A stretch of 64,000 nucleotides of DNA from JAVJSD01 sp040219575 (GTDB taxonomy: Bacteria > Planctomycetota > Planctomycetia > Pirellulales > Pirellulaceae), in assembly GCA_040219575.1 (NCBI GenBank), contig JAVJSD010000120.1, positions 1 to 64,000 on the forward strand, read 5' to 3'. How positions within the stretch are numbered: the first letter of the stretch is position 1; each line of letters opens with the position of its first letter. Below the pieces are notes generated by a model. The model saw only the letters and a program-made list of their open reading frames with translations, was not told the DNA's origin and made no database searches. The position numbers were made by a program, and so were the translations under genes. Below are positions 53,591 to 61,649 of this stretch, in pieces.

Positions 53591-54910
53591 CTCGATGCGG
53601 TACAGATGTCCGTCGGTGCGGAGTATCAGCCCCTTGCCGGCGATGGCGGCCGAGGCCATGAACTGGCCGTCGAGGTGATTGGCGGCCAGCAGTTCGAATT
53701 GCTTCCCCGGGCGAATCACCGTCGTGTCGCCCTCGCGGCTGAAGAAGTAGATGCGGCCGTCGGCCAGCAGCGGGCTGGCGGAGTAGTTGCCGCCGAGCCG
53801 TTCGCGCCACAGTTCCTCGCCGGTATGAGCGTCGAAGCAGGTGGCGATGCCGCTGTCGCTGACCACGTACAACTCGTCGCCCACCAGCAGCGGCGAGGGC
53901 ATCTTGGGGATCTGCCGATCGCTGTGCCAGGCGACGTGCGTGTCGGTCACGTCGCCCTGGCCGTCGTAGCGGACGGCGAGCAAGCGCGATTGCATGAAGC
54001 TGGTGCAGATGTAGACCATGCCGTGACCCGCGACGGGGCGCGGCACCGTCGAGAAGCCCAGCTTGCCGTAGCCGGCCCGCCACAGCTCCTTGCCGGTGGC
54101 GGGATCGTACGAGTAGAGCCAGTCGGCGGCCGGGGAAATCAGTTGCGGCCCCTGCTTGCTGTCGACCACCAGCGGCGTGCAGTAGGCCTTCTTCAGCGGC
54201 GGCTTCTCGTCCATCTTGCCGCTGCGGTCGGTCTTCCAGGCCAGCTTGCCGGTCTGCTTGTCGAGCGCGGCGATGTATTGCAGGTCCATGCCGTCGCAGT
54301 GGAAGATGATCAGCTCGCCCCACAGAATCGGCGACGAACCCGGGCCGTTCTGATGATCGATGTTCAGCTCCGAGTTCTTCCACAGCACTTTGTGCGTTTG
54401 CGTATCGAGGCAAATCGTGCCGTAGGTGCCGAAGTGGCAGTACAGCCGGCCTCGCTCCACGATGGGCGTCGGCGAGGCGTAGCTATTGAGCGTGTGCACC
54501 GGTTCGGGTTCGTCGACCCGCAGCACTTCCGTATCCTTCAGCAGCTTGCCGCTTTCGAGATCGACGCACAACACCCGCAACGAAACGGCGCCCGCCAGCG
54601 CCAGCGAATCGACGTTCCCCTCGAGCCCTTCCAGCCGGCGTTTGCGCTCCTCCTCGCTGATCGGCTCCTCGATGGCGGCGGTCATCCAGATGCGGCCGTC
54701 TTCGATCACCGGCGACGACCAGCCGCGACCCGGCAGCGGCGTCTTCCAGGCGACGTTCTGCGATTCGCTCCACTTCAGCGGCAAGCCCGTGACTTCCGCG
54801 TGGCCTTGACCGTCGGGGCCCCGAAACTGCGGCCAATCGGCCCTCGCGGGCGCGTGCGTGAAGAGCGTGACGAGCAGCGAGGCGAAGGCCAACGGCAAGA
54901 ATCGAATCAT
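53585..54910 (-). CDS. exported PQQ-like beta-propeller protein
   Basis: 441 residues with a signal peptide (MIRFLPLAFASLLVTLFTHAP, ARADWPQFRG). The mature protein begins DWPQFRGPDGQG, the usual start of the planctomycete PQQ-binding-like family, and shows repeated blades: GTICLDTQTHKVLWKNSE, YIAALDKQTGKLAWKTDR, LYSYDPATGKELWRAGYG, ATCFDAHTGEELWRERLG. No quinoprotein catalytic Asp or calcium residues could be assigned, so it may bind PQQ-like ligands or act as a scaffold. Confidence 0.88.
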   Translation of the reverse strand: MIRFLPLAFASLLVTLFTHAPARADWPQFRGPDGQGHAEVTGLPLKWSESQNVAWKTPLPGRGWSSPVIEDGRIWMTAAIEEPISEEERKRRLEGLEGNVDSLALAGAVSLRVLCVDLESGKLLKDTEVLRVDEPEPVHTLNSYASPTPIVERGRLYCHFGTYGTICLDTQTHKVLWKNSELNIDHQNGPGSSPILWGELIIFHCDGMDLQYIAALDKQTGKLAWKTDRSGKMDEKPPLKKAYCTPLVVDSKQGPQLISPAADWLYSYDPATGKELWRAGYGKLGFSTVPRPVAGHGMVYICTSFMQSRLLAVRYDGQGDVTDTHVAWHSDRQIPKMPSPLLVGDELYVVSDSGIATCFDAHTGEELWRERLGGNYSASPLLADGRIYFFSREGDTTVIRPGKQFELLAANHLDGQFMASAAIAGKGLILRTDGHLYRIED

Positions 54911-55121
54911 GGCGGGGCGGGGGGAAGGCGTGAGGCGGTGGGGGGAGCGGATATCACGACTCTACCCATATCGGTTGTGCGTCGCAAGCGAATCCGCGCG
55001 GCCGCCGCCAACACACCGTCGCCCGCCCGACGTTGACTAGCGTGCCGCGTCGGCCGGATAATCCCCACGGATTCGTTTTCGCTCAATACCTATTCAACTC
55101 TTGAAATCGCGAGGTGGTCTG

Positions 55122-55463
55122 TTGGCCTGGGTGTACTTGATCGTCGCCGGCGTGTTCGAGATCGGTTGGCCGTTGGGACTGAAATACGCCTGGCGCGACG
55201 GCGGCGTGCGCGTCGGGCCGATGGCGGCGGCCATCGTCTCCATGTTGGCCAGCGGGACGCTGTTGCTCCTGGCGCAGCGCACGATTCCGATGGGAACCGC
55301 CTACGCGGTATGGACCGGCATCGGCGCCATCGGCACGTTTCTGGTGGGCATCGCGCTGTTCAAGGAGCCCGCCCAGGCGGCGCGGTTCGTATGCGTCGGG
55401 CTGATCGCCGCCGGCATCATCGGCCTGAAGGTGTTCTCTTCACCCCACGCCGCCGGTGAATGA
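55122..55463 (+). CDS. SMR-family exporter, SugE/Gdx type
   Basis: 113 residues if it starts at TTG 55122, chosen because GAGGTGG lies eight bases before and the protein then begins AWVYLIVAGVFEIGWPLGLK as in SugE; a TTG at 55101 would add seven residues. Four membrane helices; the essential Glu is in VFEIGWPLGLKY, and GTAYAVWTGIGAIGTFLVGI is the dimer-interface motif. SugE/Gdx proteins export guanidinium in known cases. No guanidine riboswitch was recognised upstream, and the gene stands alone. Confidence 0.85.
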   Translation: MAWVYLIVAGVFEIGWPLGLKYAWRDGGVRVGPMAAAIVSMLASGTLLLLAQRTIPMGTAYAVWTGIGAIGTFLVGIALFKEPAQAARFVCVGLIAAGIIGLKVFSSPHAAGE

Positions 55464-55569
55464 ACGTCGCGGTCGCATCCGCTCGACTTGCATCTGTCTT
55501 GCATCTGTCCCCTTTCGGCGGCCTCGGCTCTCTTTGCGTTCTCCTGCTGAACCTGCTGAATGAGCAGCT

Positions 55570-56475
55570 TCAGGCGGATGCGGCAGGGGGCGTGATGCGG
55601 GCGACGACGACGGTGATGTTGTCCTCGCCGCCGGCCTCGAGCGCAAGTTCGAGCAGCCGGTCGCAGGCGGCTTGCGGATCGTCATGGGAGTGGAGTTGCT
55701 CGGCGATCGTTTCATCGTCGACCATGTTCGTCAGGCCGTCGGTGCAGAGCAGCAGTTGGTCGCCGGCCGCGAGTTCGACGTGGTTCACCTCGGCATGCGC
55801 GTCCGGATGTTCGCCGCCAAGCGCGTTGGTGAGCAGGCTGCGGAAACGGCGGACCTTTTCCGGAGCGATGCCGGCGTCGATCATCTTCTGGGCCAGGGTG
55901 TGGTCGTGGGTGATCTGCTCGAAACTCCCGCCGTGCAGATGATACGCGCGGGAGTCGCCGATGTGGGCGACGATGGCGTGCGGCGGCATGAGATAGGCCA
56001 AGGTGCAGGTCGTGCCCATGCCGCGCAGCTGCGGATCGAGCCGGGCGTAGTGCTGCAGCGTCTCCTGTGTCTGCTGCACGTAGGCGTCGACGCGCTGGCG
56101 GACCTGCTGCATGTCCGGGTCGGTGAGCCTCATCAGCCAACTGCTGGCCCGGCCGGCCAGTTCAAAGATCATCTGCAGCGTCACCCGACTGGCGAACTCG
56201 CCGAAGGCCTGTCCTCCCATGCCGTCGGCGACGACCAGGGCGTACGCCTCCTCCTCCGGTAGCGCCAGACAGCTGGGCAGATTCGTCTGCATCATCTCCT
56301 GGCCGCGGGTGCGGCGGATGATGGCGTAGTGGTCTTCGTTGCTGGAGCGGACGCTTCCCACGTGCGAAACGCCGCCGTAGTGCACGTCGAAACGAGGCTG
56401 CTCCGGGGCGAAGAAAGCGCGTGCGAAATCCAGCTCGAGTTCGAAGTCGGCCGTGTCTTCGTCGGCGTTGGTCAT
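55570..56475 (-). CDS. PP2C-type serine/threonine protein phosphatase
   Basis: 301 residues from ATG 56475 (MTNADEDTADFELELDF); an upstream in-frame start is considered less likely. PPM-family motifs: SHVGSVRSSNEDHYA, ALVVADGMGGQAFGEFASR (metal-binding DG), MGTTCTLAYL, IVAHIGDSRAYHLHGG, HDHTLAQKMID, LTNALGGEH, LLLCTDGLTNMV and GGEDNITVVVARI (metal-binding Asp). Likely reverses Hanks-type kinases; none is adjacent, though one is encoded at 6012-7388. No membrane segment. Confidence 0.93.
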   Translation of the reverse strand: MTNADEDTADFELELDFARAFFAPEQPRFDVHYGGVSHVGSVRSSNEDHYAIIRRTRGQEMMQTNLPSCLALPEEEAYALVVADGMGGQAFGEFASRVTLQMIFELAGRASSWLMRLTDPDMQQVRQRVDAYVQQTQETLQHYARLDPQLRGMGTTCTLAYLMPPHAIVAHIGDSRAYHLHGGSFEQITHDHTLAQKMIDAGIAPEKVRRFRSLLTNALGGEHPDAHAEVNHVELAAGDQLLLCTDGLTNMVDDETIAEQLHSHDDPQAACDRLLELALEAGGEDNITVVVARITPPAASA

Positions 56476-56585
56476 GGAGGCGGCCTGGAAGGGCTGTCGT
56501 GGAGTAGCGGGGACACGATCAACTAGAACACAGAACGCCGGCCGCATCCAGCGCCGCGGCGAATGGCTGTTCGTTTGCCCCTGCG

Positions 56586-56658
56586 CTGATCGGCCTGGTT
56601 CATCCGCGCCACGCGCTCCGGCAGCGGCGCGCTGACCGCGGCGAATTCGCTGTCGCCG
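56586..56658 (-). pseudogene. fragment similar to the Nramp-related transporter gene
   Basis: 73 bases match 63 of 73 positions with 58922-58994 inside the transporter gene downstream, in the same orientation. Read on the minus strand it gives GDSEFAAVSAPLPERVARMN (GDSEFAAVGAAIPERVARMS in the intact gene). No more of a gene remains on either side. Confidence 0.6.
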
Positions 56659-56667
56659 CCCCGCGCC

Positions 56668-57111
56668 TCAATCGTCCTCCGCGGGTTCTCCCCAGTCGAC
56701 GGTTTCCTCCTCGTCGCCGCCAGGCACGTCGAGGTATTCGCCGCAGTGGGGACAATCCTGTACCGTGCCGCGCTGATTGGCCGGAAAGTTGGTCACGGCG
56801 CCGCACTCCTCGCAGGCGGCGTCGACGGGACCAAGCTGTTCGCTGACCTGCCGCCGCTTCGCCTTTTGCTGATCCATGGCCTCGACCAATTGCCTGGCCC
56901 GCGGCGCGTCGTCGACTTCGCTGACCCACACCTCGACGCCGTTGGCCGAGACGCCGGTCTTCGACCAGACGGTCAATCCCAGCAGTCCTCCCAACGTGCC
57001 GCGATCCATCACCTGAGCCTCGACGCCCTCGTGGCCCAGCAGCGTCACCACGACGTCGGCCACGCCAAGATCGTCCGTCACAAAGACACAACGCCGATCG
57101 CGATTGCGCAT
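56668..57111 (-). CDS. DUF2007-like signal-transducing protein with zinc ribbon
   Basis: 147 residues from ATG 57111. The N-terminal half (VFVTDDLGVADVVVTLLGHE, GVEAQVMDRGTLGG, VEVWVSEVDDAPRARQLV) has the DUF2007 pattern of a small alpha/beta domain. The C-terminus is a zinc ribbon, CEECGAVTNFPANQRG and CPHCGEYLDVPGG, ending in acidic residues. Cytoplasmic. It is divergent from the polyphosphate kinase gene, with a 158-base shared upstream region. Function unknown. Confidence 0.75.
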   Translation of the reverse strand: MRNRDRRCVFVTDDLGVADVVVTLLGHEGVEAQVMDRGTLGGLLGLTVWSKTGVSANGVEVWVSEVDDAPRARQLVEAMDQQKAKRRQVSEQLGPVDAACEECGAVTNFPANQRGTVQDCPHCGEYLDVPGGDEEETVDWGEPAEDD

Positions 57112-57269
57112 CAACAAGTCCTCATCGTGGCCGCGCCGCCAATCTCGAGAAGGAGACCGGCGTACCACAACCCGGACGGGCGATTCGGGGTGTCGCACAC
57201 GGATTGCCAACGTATATTTGTGAGACTCTGTTGCGCTCCGCCGCGAACCCCACCTCCGACGGATGATCC

Positions 57270-58139
57270 ATGTCGAACAAGCATGACAAGCAGAAAGCCT
57301 CGAAGCAACCGCGTTCGGCGAAGCCCGCGGTCAACCGTGCGGGAGACTTGAAGGCCAAGAAGCACAAGATCGACAACAAGACCTACGAGAAGGAGTTGGC
57401 CCGGCTGCAGATCGAGTTGGTCAAGCTGCAGGAATGGATCAAGCACGAGGGCCTGAAGGTGGTCGTCATCTTCGAGGGCCGCGACGCCGCCGGCAAAGGG
57501 GGCGTCATCAAGCGGATCACGCAGTGCCTCAACCCCCGCATCTGTCGCGTGGTGGCCCTGGGGAGGCCCACCGAGCGGGAGAAGACCAACTGGTACTTCC
57601 AACGCTACACGGCCCATTTGCCGGCCGCCGGCGAAATGGTGCTGTTCGACCGCAGTTGGTACAACCGCGCCGGCGTCGAGCGCGTGATGGGCTTCTGCAC
57701 CGATACGCAGTACCAGGAGTTTCTCCGCTCCTGTCCCGAATTCGAGCGCATGCTGGTTCGCTCGGGAATCATTCTCATCAAGTACTGGTTCTCGGTCAGC
57801 GACGAAGAGCAGGAGCGCCGCTTCCAGAAACGCATGGACGATCCCACGCGGAGTTGGAAGCTGAGCCCGATGGACGTCGAGTCGCGGTCGCGTTGGATCG
57901 AGTACTCCAAGGCCAAGGACACGATGTTCGCCCATACCGACATCAAGCAGGCGCCCTGGTATGTGGTGAAGGCCGACGTGAAGAAGTGCGCACGCCTGAA
58001 TTGCATTACGCACCTGTTAAGCAGAATTCCCTACAAGGACCTGACGCCCACGCCGCCCGAGTTGCCCCCTCGACCGCATTCGGGCGCCTACCTGCGGCCC
58101 CCGATCGAGGACCAGACATTTATCCCGGAGATATGGTGA
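57270..58139 (+). CDS. ppk2: polyphosphate kinase 2
   Basis: 289 residues, single-domain PPK2. It moves phosphate between polyphosphate and nucleotides. Walker A FEGRDAAGKGGVIKRI, GRPTEREKTNWYFQRY, lid-module and Walker B region MVLFDRSWYNRAGVERVMGF, plus FSVSDEEQERRFQKRMDDP and KADVKKCARLNCI match the family. The N-terminal tail is lysine-rich (SNKHDKQKASKQPRSAK). The preference for making ATP/GTP or polyphosphate cannot be read from sequence. Confidence 0.95.
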   Translation: MSNKHDKQKASKQPRSAKPAVNRAGDLKAKKHKIDNKTYEKELARLQIELVKLQEWIKHEGLKVVVIFEGRDAAGKGGVIKRITQCLNPRICRVVALGRPTEREKTNWYFQRYTAHLPAAGEMVLFDRSWYNRAGVERVMGFCTDTQYQEFLRSCPEFERMLVRSGIILIKYWFSVSDEEQERRFQKRMDDPTRSWKLSPMDVESRSRWIEYSKAKDTMFAHTDIKQAPWYVVKADVKKCARLNCITHLLSRIPYKDLTPTPPELPPRPHSGAYLRPPIEDQTFIPEIW

Positions 58140-58243
58140 CCCGCCGCCGTCCCTGGCGTCGTGCGACCGCGCGAGTAAGGGAGATGGGATAGTACGTGAT
58201 CATGGGCATGTGGGGGACAAGCCCGGCGGCTCACGACGCACGT

Positions 58244-60109
58244 TTAGCTCGCCTTGGCCGTGGTCTCTTCAAAGTCTTTGGGGGGACGCACCCAGCGGTA
58301 GACCTGCACGATGAGCGCCAAGCCGAGCAGCGCGCCGATGGCGATCATGCCGTTCCACTTGGTCTGCGACCAGACCATGTACAAGCTCGAAGCGGTCGCC
58401 ACGCCGGCCGCCACGATCATCAGCACGTTCCACACCAACCGTTTGCCGCCGGTCGGCATCGCCTTGCCCATCAAGCTCCGCGAGTTGAACATCAGCACGA
58501 AGGTGATGTAGGCGATCGGCAGCAGGATCAGGCCGAAGACCGAGGTGGGCACCGCCAGTGCGAAGGCCGCCTTGCTCCACACGAACGGACCGAGCACGCC
58601 GATGGCGGCCGGCAGGCAGGCCAGGCGGAAGGTCCAGCCGCTGGGGTTGAGCTTGAAGACTTCGCAGATCACGAAGCCCGAGATCAGCATCAACAGCGTG
58701 ATGGTCGACAGCGTCATGCCGACCACGCCCACGCCGAACAGGTAGTTGGCCGACTTCGAACCGGAGGCCTTGGCGTCGCCGGTCTCCAGCGGCGCCAGGG
58801 CCTGCGACAGACGGTTCGCGTCGCGGTCGACGAGCATCGCGCCCAACGTGCGGTCGGCCACGGGGAGTTGTTCGATCTGCTCCTTGACCGCCGCCGCGCC
58901 GAGCATCTTCTTCATCGACTCCTGATCGGCCTCGCTCATCCGCGCCACCCGCTCTGGAATCGCCGCCCCGACCGCGGCGAACTCGCTGTCGCCGGAACTA
59001 AGCTCCTGGTACGCCTCCTTGCCGATTTCGGCTTGCAGGCGGCCGCTCATGATCTTGATGAACTCGCTCTCCTCCTTGCCGGTGGGCGTGCGCGTGTCGC
59101 CGGTTTGCGAGCTGACCTCGGGCACCAGGCCGGGCACCGGTTGGGCGTGGAACTTGGCCGCCGAGGCGATCACCACGCAACTGGTGGCCAACACGAACGG
59201 GATGAACATGCCGGTTCCCAGGTCGAAGATTTGCAGCCCGCGGAACTCCTTGGTCCATCCCTTGCGGAGAATCGAATACGGGAACAGGAACGTCATGTTG
59301 ATGCCCACGGCCGTGGCGGCGGCGGCGGCCATCTTGCTCTGTTGCGAATCGACGATGTAGGTTCGCCAATAGTCGCGGTGATCGGCGGCGATTTGCGACA
59401 GCGGCTGTTCAAAGCCCGGGGCCGGCCGGAAGATGCGGGTGGGGTCGGGCACGAATCCCAGGGCGATGGCGCCCCAGTCGAGTTGGCCGGAGGCGGTCAG
59501 CGAATAGACCACGATAAAGAAACAAACGACGATCGACGCCACCATCAGCTTCAGCATCCACTCATAGAGCTTGATGCCCCAGTGGCCGCTGCCGTAGCTC
59601 CAAGTGATGAGGATGGTGACGACCAGAATCACCGCCGAGACGATCACCTTGCCCCAGAAGACGCCGACGCCGGTCTCTTCGGAGAACAGGCCGGGAAGCA
59701 GGTTCTGCTCCAGCACGCCGTTGGCCAGCGAAAACTGCGGCAGGCACCAGACGATGTTCGCCATCAGCGAGGCGATGGCCCAGGCCCAGGCGAGCACCGG
59801 ATTGATGTGTCGGCAGATGGCCCAGAAGGGGCGTTCGCTGGTCGACATCGTGACGTAGCCAATGGCGCTGAGCATGATGATGCCCAGGATCATGAACAGC
59901 GGCTGCAGCCACAGCAGGCTGAAGCCGGCCAGCACGCCCAGATACAGGCTGCCGGCCAGCGAACCGCCGCCGAGCGTGATGGCGCTTTGCAGCCAGCCGG
60001 GCCCGGAGAGCCGCAGGTAGGCCAGCAGGGTGGCGAAGGGGCCTTGGGATTGCGCTTTGACGAGGATGTCGCGTTCGACGGAGGTGGAGTCGACGGTCTC
60101 GGTGGCCAT
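58244..60109 (-). CDS. Nramp-related divalent metal transporter-like protein
   Basis: 621 residues with about 11 membrane helices. The opening LSGPGWLQSAITLGGGSLAG aligns with helix 1 of Nramp carriers, but the family metal-binding DPGN is GPGW here. The helix 6 region reads AAAAATAVGINMTFLFPYSI, without the usual MPH. Between about residues 330 and 455 there is a soluble insertion (EESEFIKIMSGRLQAEIGKE, GDSEFAAVGAAIPERVARMS). The carrier fold is clear but substrate binding probably differs from true Nramp. It ends 105 bases upstream of trxB's start region on the same strand order (trxB, then this gene). Confidence 0.75.
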   Translation of the reverse strand: MATETVDSTSVERDILVKAQSQGPFATLLAYLRLSGPGWLQSAITLGGGSLAGSLYLGVLAGFSLLWLQPLFMILGIIMLSAIGYVTMSTSERPFWAICRHINPVLAWAWAIASLMANIVWCLPQFSLANGVLEQNLLPGLFSEETGVGVFWGKVIVSAVILVVTILITWSYGSGHWGIKLYEWMLKLMVASIVVCFFIVVYSLTASGQLDWGAIALGFVPDPTRIFRPAPGFEQPLSQIAADHRDYWRTYIVDSQQSKMAAAAATAVGINMTFLFPYSILRKGWTKEFRGLQIFDLGTGMFIPFVLATSCVVIASAAKFHAQPVPGLVPEVSSQTGDTRTPTGKEESEFIKIMSGRLQAEIGKEAYQELSSGDSEFAAVGAAIPERVARMSEADQESMKKMLGAAAVKEQIEQLPVADRTLGAMLVDRDANRLSQALAPLETGDAKASGSKSANYLFGVGVVGMTLSTITLLMLISGFVICEVFKLNPSGWTFRLACLPAAIGVLGPFVWSKAAFALAVPTSVFGLILLPIAYITFVLMFNSRSLMGKAMPTGGKRLVWNVLMIVAAGVATASSLYMVWSQTKWNGMIAIGALLGLALIVQVYRWVRPPKDFEETTAKAS

Positions 60110-60214
60110 GAGGGAGAGGCTCGGTCTTTCGTGGTGGGGCGTCGGCTATCCGTGATGCGAGGGTGGTTGTCCGTGCAGGCGACGAGGGCGAAGCCGTCGG
60201 CTTGGGGGGAGTCG

Positions 60215-61279
60215 TTATTCGACGCCCTTTTCGGCCAGCCAGCGCTCGGCGTCCAGCGCCGCCATGCAGCCGCTGCCGGCGGCGGTGATGGCCTGGCGAT
60301 AGTAATCGTCCGAGACGTCGCCGGCGGCGAAGATGCCCTCGGCGCTGGTGAACGTGCGAAACGGCGTGGTCCACTTCAGGTAGCCCTTGTCCGTCATCTC
60401 CAGCTTCCCTTTCAAGAAGCCGGTGTTGGGCGTGTGGCCGATGGCCAGGAAGAAGCCGGCCGCCTCGACCTCCTGCGTCGAGTCGTCGACCGTGCTCTTG
60501 AGCCGCACGCCGGTCACGCCGCTTTCGTCGTCGCCCAATACCTCGGCGGCCTCGTGGTTCCAGACGATGTCGACCTTCGGATTGTCGAAGGCGCGTTGCT
60601 GCATGATCCGCGACGCGCGAAGTTCGTCGCGACGGTGAACCATCTGCACTTTGGACGCGAACTTGGCCAGGTAGGTGGCCTCCTCGACCGCCGAGTCGCC
60701 GCCGCCGATAACCACCAGCGGCTTGTCGCGGAAGCGCGGCATCGCCCCGTCGCACACGGCGCAAGCGCTCACGCCGCGATTCTTGAACCGGGCCTCCGAC
60801 TCCAGCCCCAGGTAGTTCGCGCTGGCCCCGGTGGCGATGATCACCGCGTGCGCCTCGGTCACTTCGCCGGTATGGCTGGTCAGCTTGAACGGCGTGCCGC
60901 CCGATACGTCGATGTCGACGATGTCCTCCGACTTCACTCGCGTTTTGAAGTTCAGCGCCTGCTGCTTCATCAGCAACATCAGGTTGGGGCCGGTCACCGC
61001 GTGCTTGTGCTCGGTTCCCGGATCGGGCGTCATCAGATGTTGCAGGTTCTTGTCGATCGCGCTCTCCAGGAACGACTGCATGTGCGAGAACGGAAAGCCG
61101 GGGTAGTTCTCGACTTCTGTGGTCAGGGCCAACTGCCCGAGCGGCGGACGCCCGCGATCGTAGTGCTCCTGAATCGCCTGCCCCTCGAACACCAGCGGCT
61201 GGAGTTCGGCCCGGGCGGCGTAAATGGCGGCGGTCCAACCGGCGGGCCCACTGCCGATGATGACGACTTTCTCTGGCAC
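60215..61279 (-). CDS. trxB: thioredoxin reductase
   Basis: 354 residues, somewhat longer than the usual 310-320. Motifs: N-terminal FAD site VVIIGSGPAGWTAAIYAARA, redox pair in SACAVCDGAMP (CAVC), NADPH site LVVIGGGDSAVEEATYLAKF, and the closing FAD motif GIFAAGDVSDDYYRQAITAA. Extra length lies in loops such as PLVFEGQAIQEHYDRGRPPL and TPDPGTEHKHAV. It reduces thioredoxin with NADPH. Start at ATG 61279. Confidence 0.95.
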   Translation of the reverse strand: MPEKVVIIGSGPAGWTAAIYAARAELQPLVFEGQAIQEHYDRGRPPLGQLALTTEVENYPGFPFSHMQSFLESAIDKNLQHLMTPDPGTEHKHAVTGPNLMLLMKQQALNFKTRVKSEDIVDIDVSGGTPFKLTSHTGEVTEAHAVIIATGASANYLGLESEARFKNRGVSACAVCDGAMPRFRDKPLVVIGGGDSAVEEATYLAKFASKVQMVHRRDELRASRIMQQRAFDNPKVDIVWNHEAAEVLGDDESGVTGVRLKSTVDDSTQEVEAAGFFLAIGHTPNTGFLKGKLEMTDKGYLKWTTPFRTFTSAEGIFAAGDVSDDYYRQAITAAGSGCMAALDAERWLAEKGVE

Positions 61280-61649
61280 CAGTGCGTTCCTTCTGGATAA
61301 CTTCGCGGGATTTCAACTCGCCGCCGACGCGTGTCGTAGCCGACGCTGCCAGCGTCGAGTTGCACCAGGCCGGTGCACCAACGGCATCCCGGCGGGGGCG
61401 GGTAAACGGATCATTATAGGGCGACGCAAGGCGAAGTCTACCATCGCACTTGCTGGCCCACGCGCTACTGGTATGATGAATACTCGGACGCACTTCAGGA
61501 AACCGTGGTAGCGGAAGTCGCCAGACAGTCGCCAGACTTCCGTGAGCCCACGTTCCTCGGAATTCTGGCGAATTCCGCTACGAAGAATGATTGACGGCGT
61601 AGAGTGGCGCCCGACACACGCCCACCCTCCCCGCGTTGGACTCCCGCCC
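61280..61649. repeat. 370-base gap with palindromic repeats
   Basis: No gene. GTAGCCGACGCTGCCAGCGTCGAG near 61335-61358 contains a GACGCTG-C-CAGCGTC hairpin. At about 61508-61583 there is a variant of the dispersed repeat: GTAGCGGAAGTCG...GACTTCCG, then CGGAATTCTGGCGAATTCCGC. Confidence 0.65.

Noticed and set aside
54911..55121. Guanidine riboswitch upstream of the SugE/Gdx-like gene
   Set aside because: No paired ACGR-loop hairpins or other recognised guanidine aptamer pattern could be found by eye.
58196..61300. A 1034-codon plus-strand open frame
   Set aside because: It lies opposite the transporter and thioredoxin reductase genes, which have clear family motifs; high GC content produces long antisense frames.
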